From JBCCCJ01 sp039029315 (lineage in GTDB: Bacteria > Bacteroidota > Bacteroidia > J057): a DNA stretch of 63,486 nt. Every line of letters starts with the position of its first letter. Position 1 is the stretch's first letter. Both the position numbers and the translations under genes were made by a program. Shown here piece by piece: positions 54,456 through 62,461 of the stretch. A model generated the notes under the pieces. It ran no database searches, was not told where the DNA came from, and saw only the letters and a list, made by a program, of their open reading frames with translations. The stretch lies in assembly GCA_039029315.1 (NCBI GenBank), contig JBCCGK010000074.1:1-63486 (forward strand). The letters are read 5' to 3'.

Positions 54456-55297
54456 TTAGTTGGGGCCTCAGCCGATATATTTGTCAGCTCTCCTTCTTAT
54501 TGGACAACTGATTATAAAAAATGGGCAAACCAAGGTGTCAGCCTGAATGGGGATCAGGTGCTGGCCTGAAGGAGTACTGAAGGACTTTTTGCAGCTTGGT
54601 TTTCTGCTTCCAAAAGCTCCCTTCTCACAGCCAACTGACACACAAGCACATGTTCAGGAAGACAGCTTGTTTTGCCGCATTGCTTTTGATCCTCTTCTGA
54701 ATAAAAAACTGTAGCAAGTTTTTTCTCGCTCACTACAAACGAGAGAGAGCAGCTCTATTGTGGGTACAACAATTTTCACAACCCAGAGATTTCTCTTGTT
54801 TCATGAACTTCTTCCACACTGCCCCGTGTTCCCAGATCAAGTCTGGGACAGGCTTCCTTACAATGAGAAACAAGCCCACAAGCCTTAGAGACTGTTTTGG
54901 AATCTGTGCTGAGAATTTTTAGAGGGTATTTTTTCCTCATCCAGCGGCTTTTTTTGTTCCCATAGCACCACTGGATGGTGGGGGTGTTTCTCATTGTAGG
55001 AGAAACGGGGGCTGAGTGGAAGAGGTTAAAGAGGAACAAAATAAGTTACCTTCTGCATTTTGTCGTACACCCGCTTTATGCACTTTCACCAACATGAAAG
55101 ATTTATCCGCTAATTTTGTCAGAGAACCATTCTTTTTTGCTTTGATGATGCAAAGGTCTACCTCAAGCCAATGATTTGTATCAGTTTCTCGGTGTGTGGA
55201 ATCCTTATCCCTTGCTGGTCAATTTTTTTGTGCTAGAAGAAGAGATATCTTCATGTTGATATGATGAGTGATCAGCCTGAAAACGCTAAATAAAAAA
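54456..55297. repeat. Non-coding region with a foldback structure
   Basis: No gene in about 840 bases. The part 54750-55075 is a large imperfect palindrome: 54797-54879 resembles the reverse complement of 54978-55046, the best piece being 54859-54879 against 54978-54998 (19 of 21 bases). A MITE relic sits in its centre. A small stem-loop (TCCCAGATCAAGTCTGGGA, 54829-54847) is on the left arm only. A TAATTTTG at 55111-55118 matches the -7 box and could serve the sulfatase gene. A short open frame at 55261-55293 ends just before the sulfatase ATG. Confidence 0.6.
54888..54975. repeat. MITE relic, copy 3
   Basis: Starts GAGACTGTTT after TTA (a TNA site). The first 45 bases match copy 1; next CCTCATCCAGCGGCTTTTTT matches the family in the opposite orientation, and the right-hand end is missing. 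It lies inside the foldback structure, so it has probably been rearranged. Confidence 0.6.
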
Positions 55298-56827
55298 ATG
55301 AAGCATCTATCTCAGCCTATTAGGACCAGTTTCGCCCTTTTCGTCTTCTTTCTGGGAATTATTTGTCAAGGTTCCCTTGCACAAACAGATAAGCTCAAGC
55401 CAGAGCCCAAAAACCAATGGAGTCAACCATTCATTACCGTAAAAAAGAATGCCCCGAATATCTTGTGGATCGTCACCGATCAGCAACGGTGGAATACCAT
55501 TGGAGCCTTGGGTAATCCATATGTCAAGACGCCCAATCTTGATCGATTGGTGAGGGAGGGAATGAGTTTTACAAAAGCTCAGGTCCAATCCCCTTTTTGT
55601 ACGCCTTCCAGGGCCAGTTTTCTTACAGGTATGTACCCTTCTACAGTAAGAGCCTCCAAAAATGGGGCTGCCAAATGGGCTGAAGCGGCTCCTTTGATTA
55701 CCAAAACCTTAGCAGATGCAGGATATGATTGTGGACTTTCCGGGAAGTTTCACCTCTCAACAGCGATCGCGCATCGCCCGGAACAACGACCCAAGGATGA
55801 TGGATATCGAATTTTTGACTATAGCCATAGCCCCTATCAGAGCGGTTCAGCAAACGACTATCTGAAATGGCACCAGGACAGAGGCATCGATATCATGGCG
55901 ATGAAAAAAGAAAAAGGATTTGTCCCCACCGAATATCACCAGAGCACCTGGTGTACGGACAGGGCGATTGATTTTATCAAGGAAGGGAGGGAATGGCCCT
56001 GGTTGTACAGTTTGAATGTCTATGATCCGCATGGTCCTTTCGATCCTCCCAGAGAATATTTGGATCGGTATGAGATCGATCAGCTCCCTTTGCCATGGTT
56101 CCAGGAGTCTGATTTGGAAGAAAAAACAGAGTTTAACAATGTCATGTTCCAGGGATACCCCAAACAATATTCGGATAAGGTGAATCGGGAGCGTCTGGCT
56201 CGATATTGGGCACAAATTGATCTGATCGATGATCAAATCGGACGCTTGCTACAAGTCTTAGAAGAAACGGAGCAGCTTGACCATACCTTGATCATTTTCA
56301 CTTCAGATCATGGAGATATGGTGGGAGATCATGGCATGACCGCTAAAGGATGCCGATTTTATGAAGGATTGGTTCGTGTGCCCTTGATCTTTTGGTACCC
56401 AGCCTATTTTCAGGAAAACATCCAAAGCGAGGCATTGGTCGAATTGACTGATATTGTTCCAACCTTATTGGAATTGACAGGACTCAAGATCGATGATCGT
56501 ATCCAGGGAAAATCCCTACTGCCGATCCTGACTGGCACAAAATCTCCTGACTATCACCGGGATTTCGTTCGATCAGAATTTTATGATGCTGCCCTGAGTG
56601 AGAAACTTAGCTTCGCGACCATGTATCGAACACAGACCTATAAATTGGTGATGTATCACGGCCACGAAAAAGGCGAGTTGTTCGATATGGTTCATGATCC
56701 CAAAGAATTCCGGAACCTCTGGGATCATCCTGACTATCAGCAAATCAAATTGGAATTGATGAAGGCTAGCTTTGATCAGACTGTGCTTTCGATGGATACA
56801 GGCCCAGTTAGATTGGGGAGGTATTGA
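55298..56827 (+). CDS. Secreted sulfatase
   Basis: Formylglycine-dependent sulfatase of 509 residues with a signal peptide (ALFVFFLGIICQGSLAQ). Cysteine C101 in PFCTPSRASFLTG is the residue converted to formylglycine. Metal and substrate residues appear as IVTDQQRWNTIG (D61, Q62), SGKFHLS and IFTSDHGDMVGDHG. It is full length for a type I sulfatase and would remove sulfate esters from an external glycan or other ester. No sulfatase-maturing enzyme is in the window. The gene interrupts the ATP synthase cluster, so it is likely an insertion. GTG 55268 is an alternative start but adds nothing useful. Confidence 0.9.
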   Translation: MKHLSQPIRTSFALFVFFLGIICQGSLAQTDKLKPEPKNQWSQPFITVKKNAPNILWIVTDQQRWNTIGALGNPYVKTPNLDRLVREGMSFTKAQVQSPFCTPSRASFLTGMYPSTVRASKNGAAKWAEAAPLITKTLADAGYDCGLSGKFHLSTAIAHRPEQRPKDDGYRIFDYSHSPYQSGSANDYLKWHQDRGIDIMAMKKEKGFVPTEYHQSTWCTDRAIDFIKEGREWPWLYSLNVYDPHGPFDPPREYLDRYEIDQLPLPWFQESDLEEKTEFNNVMFQGYPKQYSDKVNRERLARYWAQIDLIDDQIGRLLQVLEETEQLDHTLIIFTSDHGDMVGDHGMTAKGCRFYEGLVRVPLIFWYPAYFQENIQSEALVELTDIVPTLLELTGLKIDDRIQGKSLLPILTGTKSPDYHRDFVRSEFYDAALSEKLSFATMYRTQTYKLVMYHGHEKGELFDMVHDPKEFRNLWDHPDYQQIKLELMKASFDQTVLSMDTGPVRLGRY

Positions 56828-57027
56828 TTTTTTCGGCTAAATGGGAATATCTAAAATGCTAAGAGCAATGTCTATATTGACATATGATAGGTCAATTCAT
56901 CGAGTAGGATGTGTTCATAATGTGATATTGACTTTGACTGATAATCAGGAGGATAGCGATATTGGCTCCCAGAGGAATCAAAAAAATAAGACTCCCGATA
57001 TGGATAAGGGGGCATAAATTCCAAACA

Positions 57028-57463
57028 ATGAGATCACTTACTTTAATTACAATCCTCTTCCTGAAGATCTTCTCCGCAATCGGACAGACAGATCGAATTG
57101 AGCAGATTCTCCACTCCTCCCTCCAGCTACAGGAGAAGGTTATCCCGCAACAATCGGAAAACACCATATACCTTCAAACAAAATGGGAAACCTGTGAATA
57201 CGGTGAATACGATCAAGATCCATTTTATCCTAGATAGTTCCATCCCGATCCGAGACCCAGAAATCTCTTTGTATACGGATGTGCCGCTTGAATCAGATTA
57301 CATAAGAGGTATGCCATCTGGGGATACAGCCTCAAGCCACTCCCTTCCTGACTCTACGGTTTTCCATGTATTCCAACGAAATCCAGATTGGAACAACATG
57401 CTGGTGGTCTGTGATTTTACGGGTAGCATGTCTCCTTACACAGCCCAACTCCTGGTTTGGCAT
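57028..57463 (+). pseudogene. Broken von Willebrand A domain gene
   Basis: A good signal peptide (MRSLTLITILFLKIFSAIGQ) opens one frame that stops at 57237. A second frame, shifted by one base, carries TFKQNGKPVNTVNTIKIHFIL..., and then NMLVVCDFTGSMSPYTAQLLVWHKL, a metal-site motif (DxTxS) typical of Bacteroidota VWA proteins. So a frameshift lies near 57100-57170. The gene then breaks at 57463, where a copied piece of the sulfatase gene begins. Intact relatives are much longer. It cannot make a working protein. Confidence 0.75.
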
Positions 57464-57555
57464 AAATTGATCTGATCGATGATCAAATCGGACGCTTGCT
57501 ACAAGTCTTAGAAGAAACGCAGCCGCTTGACCATACCTTGATCATTTTCAATTCA
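57464..57555 (+). pseudogene. Duplicated internal fragment of the sulfatase gene
   Basis: 57464-57550 matches 56214-56300 in the sulfatase gene with two mismatches in 87 bases (residues IDLIDDQIGRLLQVLEET...DHTLIIF). It is out of frame with the VWA fragment to its left. The left junction lies in shared bases (ttgg-ca--aaattgatc in both sources). It ends within two bases of a MITE target site. It is a recombination scar rather than a gene. Confidence 0.85.
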
Positions 57556-57559
57556 CTGA

Positions 57560-57763
57560 GAGACTGTTTGAGTTTTGTTTATGAAAATTGTTATTGTCCA
57601 TTTTTTAGATCTTTAAGTTCGATCGGCAGCGCACCAGACCGTCCGATCGGCAGCGCACCAGACCATCGGGTCAGAATTTTGCCGTGCTACATGAGGAGTT
57701 TTGCAAGGAAGAATTCGAAAAAAGGGTCAAAACAAAACTTTAGAATGAAATTCAAGCAGTCTC
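57560..57763. repeat. MITE-like element, copy 4 (204 bp, different interior)
   Basis: Inverted ends GAGACTGTTTGA and TCAAGCAGTCTC, flanked by TGA on both sides (57557-57559, 57764-57766), so the target duplication is intact. The interior differs from the other copies and contains two 24-bp tandem units (57621-57644, 57645-57668) that share GATCGGCAGCGCACCAGACC. It probably shares a transposase with the others through its ends. It lies 150 bases before the atpI-like gene. Confidence 0.8.
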
Positions 57764-57913
57764 TGAGTAAACAACATGAAATGAAATCTGGCAATACTCC
57801 CTACATTGTCCAAAGTCACAATTCCTATTCGACATTGGTTATTCGTTCTTCGACCTTCTATATTTGTAGCCAACATCAACGAAACTGATCTTCAAAATCA
57901 TCAATCTTTATCT

Positions 57914-58288
57914 GTGAAAATTCCCACATTTCTTGGTATTGCCTCTGCAGTTGCGATCATTCTGGTTTTGATTGGAATGCTGCTGCATACTTATTGGGTT
58001 CCTCAAACCAGTCAGGCAGCCATCAACTATGCCATCCTGGTTGGATTCCTGACTGCGGTCTTTGCCTATATCATTAATTTTAATGGACTCGAAGGGGGGA
58101 ATCGAAAGTTTTTTGCGTCTGTTGTAGTTGCCATGTCTACCAAAATGCTGGTCGGAATTATCATCGTCGTAATTGTGGCAGTTTCCTACAAGCATATGGT
58201 GAAAGAATACGTCATCTCTTACTTCTTTTCTTATTTTATTTTCACTGCGTTTGAAGTTTATGGTTTAATGCGTAAATTGCGCGCCTAA
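57914..58288 (+). CDS. AtpI-like membrane protein of the ATP synthase cluster
   Basis: Protein of 124 residues with four membrane helices (about 5-27, 34-55, 65-90, 97-117), as in the unnamed gene between atpZ and atpB in Bacteroidota. The GTG at 57914 (VKIPTFLGIAS) is chosen; the only upstream choice is TTG 57806, whose extra 36 codons look unrelated. There is no ATG, and inserted DNA ends just upstream, so the original start or promoter may have been replaced. It is 40 bases from atpB. Confidence 0.65.
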   Translation: MKIPTFLGIASAVAIILVLIGMLLHTYWVPQTSQAAINYAILVGFLTAVFAYIINFNGLEGGNRKFFASVVVAMSTKMLVGIIIVVIVAVSYKHMVKEYVISYFFSYFIFTAFEVYGLMRKLRA

Positions 58289-58328
58289 ATGAAAGGCGGC
58301 TTAAAATTACGTGGAGAAAACCATTCAA

Positions 58329-59426
58329 ATGAGCATACGCAAGACACTCTTAATCACCGTTTTACCTTTCCTGCTCGGGAGCTTTGTATTTGGGCAACAT
58401 GCAGATGAGCACAAAAAATTCAATGCTTCTGAAACCATTATTCATCACGTACTGGATTCTCACGACTGGCACTTGACAGATTGGCCGGGAGAGGATGGAC
58501 ATTCGACTTCCATCGCAATCCATTTGCCCTGGTTTTTCTACAACAGTGAGACAGGCTTTGAATTCTATGGAAGCACACATTCGCTTCAGGAATCTGGCAA
58601 GTATGTCTCGTATCATGAGAAGCCGTATATGCTCAAGGCCGGGGCTTCGATTCCGGCAGATTATCATGGTCATGGAGACCTGGATGAAAATCTTCTGAAC
58701 AAAGATGTCACAATTATCGACCTCTCTCCTACCAAGACTGTGGTGCATATGTTTCTGATGGCACTGCTTGTCTTCTTTATTTTCAGAGCGGTTGCGAAGG
58801 GATATACCAAGAACAAAGGCAAAGCCCCATCCGGGATTCAGTCATTCTTTGAGCCGATCATCCTGTTTGTGAGGGATGATATTGCGAAAGACTATCTGGG
58901 CGACAAGGCAGCTCGCTTCACCCCATATTTGTTGAGCCTGTTTTTCTTTATCTGGTTCTCAAATGTGTTCGGACTCATGCCCTTTAGTTCCAACATCATG
59001 GGAAATATCGGGGTTACAGCAGCTTTGGCTACCCTGACCTTCATCATTGTGCAAGTCAACGGGACCAAAGATTACTGGCAGCACATCTTTGCGATGCCGG
59101 GCGTTCCTGTTGCGATCCTGCCATTGATGACGGTGATTGAGATCATCAGTTTGTTTGTGAAGCCCGTCGCCTTGATGATTCGATTATTTGCGAACATCTC
59201 AGCCGGACACTTCATGGTACTCTCCCTGATATGTTTGATGTTCATCTTGGGAGAAGCTGGGCATAATGTAACCGGGGCATTGAGTATTATGCCTCTTTCT
59301 ATAGCATTCGGTATTGCAATTTTTAGCCTGGAAGTGATCGTGGCGATTATCCAGGCATATATATTCACCCTGCTGACAGCAGTGTTCTTGGGTGATGCGA
59401 TGACGTCTCATGACGATCATCATTGA
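58329..59426 (+). CDS. atpB: ATP synthase F0 subunit a
   Basis: Protein of 365 residues forming the half-channels for protons beside the c-ring. It has a signal-like N-terminus (TLLITVLPFLLGSFVFGQ) and a His-rich extension of about 110 residues before the first channel helix, as usual in Bacteroidota. The essential arginine is in MIRLFANISAGH. Other helices follow (IMPLSIAFGIAIFSLEVIVAIIQAYIFTLL). ATG 58329 is preferred to GTG 58311, with GGAGA 13-18 bases before it as a ribosome site. Confidence 0.93.
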   Translation: MSIRKTLLITVLPFLLGSFVFGQHADEHKKFNASETIIHHVLDSHDWHLTDWPGEDGHSTSIAIHLPWFFYNSETGFEFYGSTHSLQESGKYVSYHEKPYMLKAGASIPADYHGHGDLDENLLNKDVTIIDLSPTKTVVHMFLMALLVFFIFRAVAKGYTKNKGKAPSGIQSFFEPIILFVRDDIAKDYLGDKAARFTPYLLSLFFFIWFSNVFGLMPFSSNIMGNIGVTAALATLTFIIVQVNGTKDYWQHIFAMPGVPVAILPLMTVIEIISLFVKPVALMIRLFANISAGHFMVLSLICLMFILGEAGHNVTGALSIMPLSIAFGIAIFSLEVIVAIIQAYIFTLLTAVFLGDAMTSHDDHH

Positions 59427-59469
59427 CATAGGTTTTACTCTTTTTTCACCATAACTAACCAATATCATT

Positions 59470-59703
59470 ATGGAAGGTGTAGTTGGAAACATTGGCGTGA
59501 TCGGTGCTGGTATAGGAGCTGGATTGGCTGCTATCGGTGCTGGAATGGGGATTGGCCGACTGACTGCTTCTGCAGTTGAGTCTATCGCACGTCAGCCAGA
59601 AGCTTCTGGTGACATTCGCGGAGCCATGATCCTGATGGCGGCATTCATCGAGGGGGTTGCCCTTTTTGGTGAGGTCGTTTGTCTTCTCGCTGTATTTCAG
59701 TAA
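59470..59703 (+). CDS. atpE: ATP synthase F0 subunit c
   Basis: Proteolipid of 77 residues: two helices with a Gly-rich first helix (GAGIGAGLAAIGAGMGIGRL), the polar RQPEASGD loop, and the ion-carrying glutamate in AAFIEGVALFGE. It lacks the Q/ES pattern of sodium-binding c subunits, so it is proton-type by inference. A very stable hairpin follows directly after the stop. Confidence 0.95.
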   Translation: MEGVVGNIGVIGAGIGAGLAAIGAGMGIGRLTASAVESIARQPEASGDIRGAMILMAAFIEGVALFGEVVCLLAVFQ

Positions 59704-59742
59704 AACAAGGTTAGGCCGGGGGAATGCCCCGGCCCCCTTGTT
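59704..59742 (+). promoter_or_regulatory. Strong hairpin between atpE and atpF
   Basis: GGCCGGGG (59714-59721) pairs with CCCCGGCC (59727-59734) around GAATG; AACAAGG (59704-59710) and CCTTGTT (59736-59742) extend the stem with a small bulge. It begins at the atpE stop. A few T bases follow, but not a T-run. It may stabilise or partly end the atpE message, allowing more subunit c than the other subunits. This is inferred. Confidence 0.75.
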
Positions 59743-59801
59743 CATTTTGAGTCTGTTTTGCAGAAATTTTATTTGAATATAACTAATCATATCTCTCATA
59801 T

Positions 59802-60296
59802 ATGGAACTCATTACTCCCGATCCGGGTTTATATCTTTGGACAGTAATCCTGTTCCTTGCCTTATTTTTCTTGCTTCGAAAATTTGCATGGAAACCCATT
59901 CTGAGTGCACTTCATGAGCGTGAAGAAAGTATTGCTACGGCATTGGCTGAAGCCGACAATGCCAAAGCGGAAATGGCCAAACTCCAGGCAGACAATGAAT
60001 CTCTCCTGCGAGAAGCCCGGGCTGAGCGTGAAAAAATGATGCAAGCTGCGAAAGCTACCCGGGATGAGATGATCAAGAAAGCCAAAGACGAAGCCGCTGC
60101 CGCAGGTGCCAAAGAGCGCGAAAAAGCACGACAACAAATCGAAGCTGAGAAAAATGCTGCTTTGAATGAAATCAAAAGCACAGCTGCAAATCTGGCCGTA
60201 GAAGTGGCCGAAAAATTGCTCAGACGAGAATTCCAAAACAAAGATGCGCAAGAAGGATATGCGCAAGAACTCATCAAGGACCTCACCGAAAATTAG
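59802..60296 (+). CDS. atpF: ATP synthase F0 subunit b
   Basis: Protein of 164 residues: one N-terminal helix (GLYLWTVILFLALFFLLRKF), then a long charged Ala/Glu/Lys-rich coiled coil (REESIATALAEADNAKAEMAKL...) that forms the stator stalk. The coil begins right after the membrane segment, typical of bacterial subunit b. It is separated from atpE by about 100 bases that hold the hairpin. Confidence 0.94.
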   Translation: MELITPDPGLYLWTVILFLALFFLLRKFAWKPILSALHEREESIATALAEADNAKAEMAKLQADNESLLREARAEREKMMQAAKATRDEMIKKAKDEAAAAGAKEREKARQQIEAEKNAALNEIKSTAANLAVEVAEKLLRREFQNKDAQEGYAQELIKDLTEN

Positions 60297-60305
60297 GAGT
60301 GAATC

Positions 60306-60845
60306 ATGGTAGAAGATCGTATTGGATTTAGATATGCCAAATCCATCTTTGGCCTTGCTGAGGAAAAGAATATGCTGGAGGATACCCATACTGATATGGC
60401 CCTGATCCATCAAGTATCACGGGAGAATCCACAATTCGTCAGAATGCTCAAAAGTCCGCTGGTGCATGGGGATGCCAAACAAAAAATTGTAGATCGCGTG
60501 TTCGCAGATGCCTTCAAAGCCGAATTGACCACTCTCTTGGTGAAGATGGTAATCGACAAAGGGCGCGAACAGTATCTGCCGAATGTCGCAAAAGCATTCA
60601 TCGACCTGTATGATCGTGCCAAAGGAATCGCCAGAGGCACCCTGACAAGCGCAGCACCCCTGAGTGATGAAGAAGCAAAAGCTATCCAACAAGCTGTAGA
60701 AAAAGAACTGGGTAAAACGTTCAAAATGGATACAGAGGTAAACGCTGATCTGATTGGAGGGTTTAAACTGAAAATCGGTGATCGGCTGTTCGATGGCAGT
60801 ATTTCCTCTTCCCTGAGAAGATTAAGACGTGAAATTTCCCAATAA
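60306..60845 (+). CDS. atpH: ATP synthase F1 subunit delta
   Basis: Protein of 179 residues. N-terminal helical domain (RYAKSIFGLAEEKNMLEDTHTDMALI) and a C-terminal domain with FKMDTEVNADLIGGFKLKIGDRLFDGSISSSLRRLRREI, the delta signature. It links the stator stalk to the F1 head. It starts nine bases after atpF; an AGGAGTG sequence lies just before the ATG. Confidence 0.94.
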   Translation: MVEDRIGFRYAKSIFGLAEEKNMLEDTHTDMALIHQVSRENPQFVRMLKSPLVHGDAKQKIVDRVFADAFKAELTTLLVKMVIDKGREQYLPNVAKAFIDLYDRAKGIARGTLTSAAPLSDEEAKAIQQAVEKELGKTFKMDTEVNADLIGGFKLKIGDRLFDGSISSSLRRLRREISQ

Positions 60846-60871
60846 CTAATAACTCAATAACAACAAGATAT

Positions 60872-62449
60872 ATGTCAGCAGTAAGACCAGACGAAGTTTC
60901 TGCAATCCTAAGAGAACAACTGTCGAATTTCAAAACCGAATCTGAACTGGAGGAAACCGGAACGGTACTTCAGATTGGGGACGGCATTGCTCGTATTTAT
61001 GGTTTGACCAAAGTCCAGGCTGGTGAATTGATTGAATTTGAGACGGGCTTGAAGGCCATGGTCCTCAACCTCGAAGAAGATAATGTAGGGGCAGTTCTCT
61101 TTGGAGATACTGAGGGAATCAAAGAGGGGGACAATGTTCGTCGTACTGGTCAGATTGCCTCCCTGAAGGTGGGAGAAGGACTGTTGGGAAGAGTTATCAA
61201 TCCGCTCGGAGAGCCCATCGATGGGAAAGGCCCTATCACGGGGGATCTGTTTTCTGTTCCTTATGAAAGAAAAGCACCTGGTGTGATCTTCCGTGAGCCA
61301 GTAAGTGAACCCCTCCAGACCGGAATCAAGGCGATTGATTCCATGATCCCCATTGGTCGTGGACAGCGGGAACTGATCATTGGAGACCGATCTACTGGAA
61401 AGACTGCGATTGCCATTGATACCATCATCAACCAAAAAGAATTCCACGAAAGAGGAGAGTCTGTCTTTTGCATCTACGTTGCTTGTGGACAGAAAGCCTC
61501 TACAGTAGCACAAGTTGTTCGTGCATTGGAAGAGGCCGGTGCGATGGAATACACTGTGATTGTTGCCGCTCCAGCTTCTACACCTGCCCCAATGCAATTC
61601 TTTGCGCCATTTGCAGGTGCTGCGATTGGTGAATATTTCAGGGATCTTGGCCATCCTGCCCTGGCAGTATATGATGACTTGTCCAAGCAAGCGGTTGCTT
61701 ACCGGGAAGTCTCTTTGTTGCTTCGTCGCCCTCCGGGACGTGAAGCCTATCCTGGGGATGTCTTCTATCTTCACTCCCGTCTGTTGGAGCGCGCAGCGAA
61801 AGTCATCAATGATGACGGCATTGCAGCCAATATGAATGACCTGCCTGAAGCCTTGAAAGACAAGGTGAAAGGTGGAGGTTCTCTGACAGCATTGCCCATC
61901 ATCGAAACGCAGGAAGGAGACGTATCCGCCTATATTCCTACCAATGTGATCTCGATCACTGATGGTCAGATCTTTTTGGAGTCGAGCTTGTTCAACTCAG
62001 GTGTCCGTCCTGCGATCAATGTGGGGATCTCGGTATCACGTGTGGGTGGTTCTGCTCAGATCAAACCAATGAAGAAAGTATCAGGAACCTTGAAGCTTTC
62101 TTTGGCCCAATATCGTGAGTTGGAAGCCTTCTCTCGATTTGGTTCTGATTTGGACAAAGCGACACAAAGACAGCTGGAACGCGGAAAACGCAACGTCAAG
62201 ATGCTGATTCAGAAGCAATATTCTCCTGTAAAAGTTGAAAATCAGGTAGCGATGATCTATGCTGCCGGACAAGGCTATTTGGATAATGTTCCTGTTGAGA
62301 AAGTGGACGAATTTGAAGCAAGACTTGTCAGAGAACTGGAATCCAGCCATCAGGAAACCATGGATTCAATCCGTAACAAAAACTGGACTGAGGCTGAACA
62401 AAATACCTTGAAGTCTGTCGCTGAATCTGTTGCTAACTCATTTGCCTAA
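60872..62449 (+). CDS. atpA: ATP synthase F1 subunit alpha
   Basis: Protein of 525 residues. The P-loop GDRSTGKTAIAIDTII is at about 171-186. RPPGREAYPGDVFYLHSRLLERAAK and GISVSRVGGSAQI (arginine finger region) follow. It forms the non-catalytic nucleotide sites of the F1 hexamer. Length and motifs are normal. atpD and atpC are absent from this cluster, as in many Bacteroidota, where they lie elsewhere. Confidence 0.96.
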   Translation: MSAVRPDEVSAILREQLSNFKTESELEETGTVLQIGDGIARIYGLTKVQAGELIEFETGLKAMVLNLEEDNVGAVLFGDTEGIKEGDNVRRTGQIASLKVGEGLLGRVINPLGEPIDGKGPITGDLFSVPYERKAPGVIFREPVSEPLQTGIKAIDSMIPIGRGQRELIIGDRSTGKTAIAIDTIINQKEFHERGESVFCIYVACGQKASTVAQVVRALEEAGAMEYTVIVAAPASTPAPMQFFAPFAGAAIGEYFRDLGHPALAVYDDLSKQAVAYREVSLLLRRPPGREAYPGDVFYLHSRLLERAAKVINDDGIAANMNDLPEALKDKVKGGGSLTALPIIETQEGDVSAYIPTNVISITDGQIFLESSLFNSGVRPAINVGISVSRVGGSAQIKPMKKVSGTLKLSLAQYRELEAFSRFGSDLDKATQRQLERGKRNVKMLIQKQYSPVKVENQVAMIYAAGQGYLDNVPVEKVDEFEARLVRELESSHQETMDSIRNKNWTEAEQNTLKSVAESVANSFA

Positions 62450-62461
62450 CACCCATTTTTT

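Noticed and set aside
54776..55039. Minus-strand open frame in the foldback region
   Set aside because: It is made from the two arms of the palindrome; no protein-like pattern.
57621..57668. Two tandem 24-bp units considered as a CRISPR start
   Set aside because: Directly adjacent units without spacers, inside a transposable element, and no cas genes.
57496..57888. Open frame running from the sulfatase copy through the MITE
   Set aside because: A chimera of duplicated sulfatase and repeat sequence, with a weak start and no domain.
60908..61774. Long minus-strand frame opposite atpA
   Set aside because: Shadow of atpA codon use; no motif, and atpA is certain.
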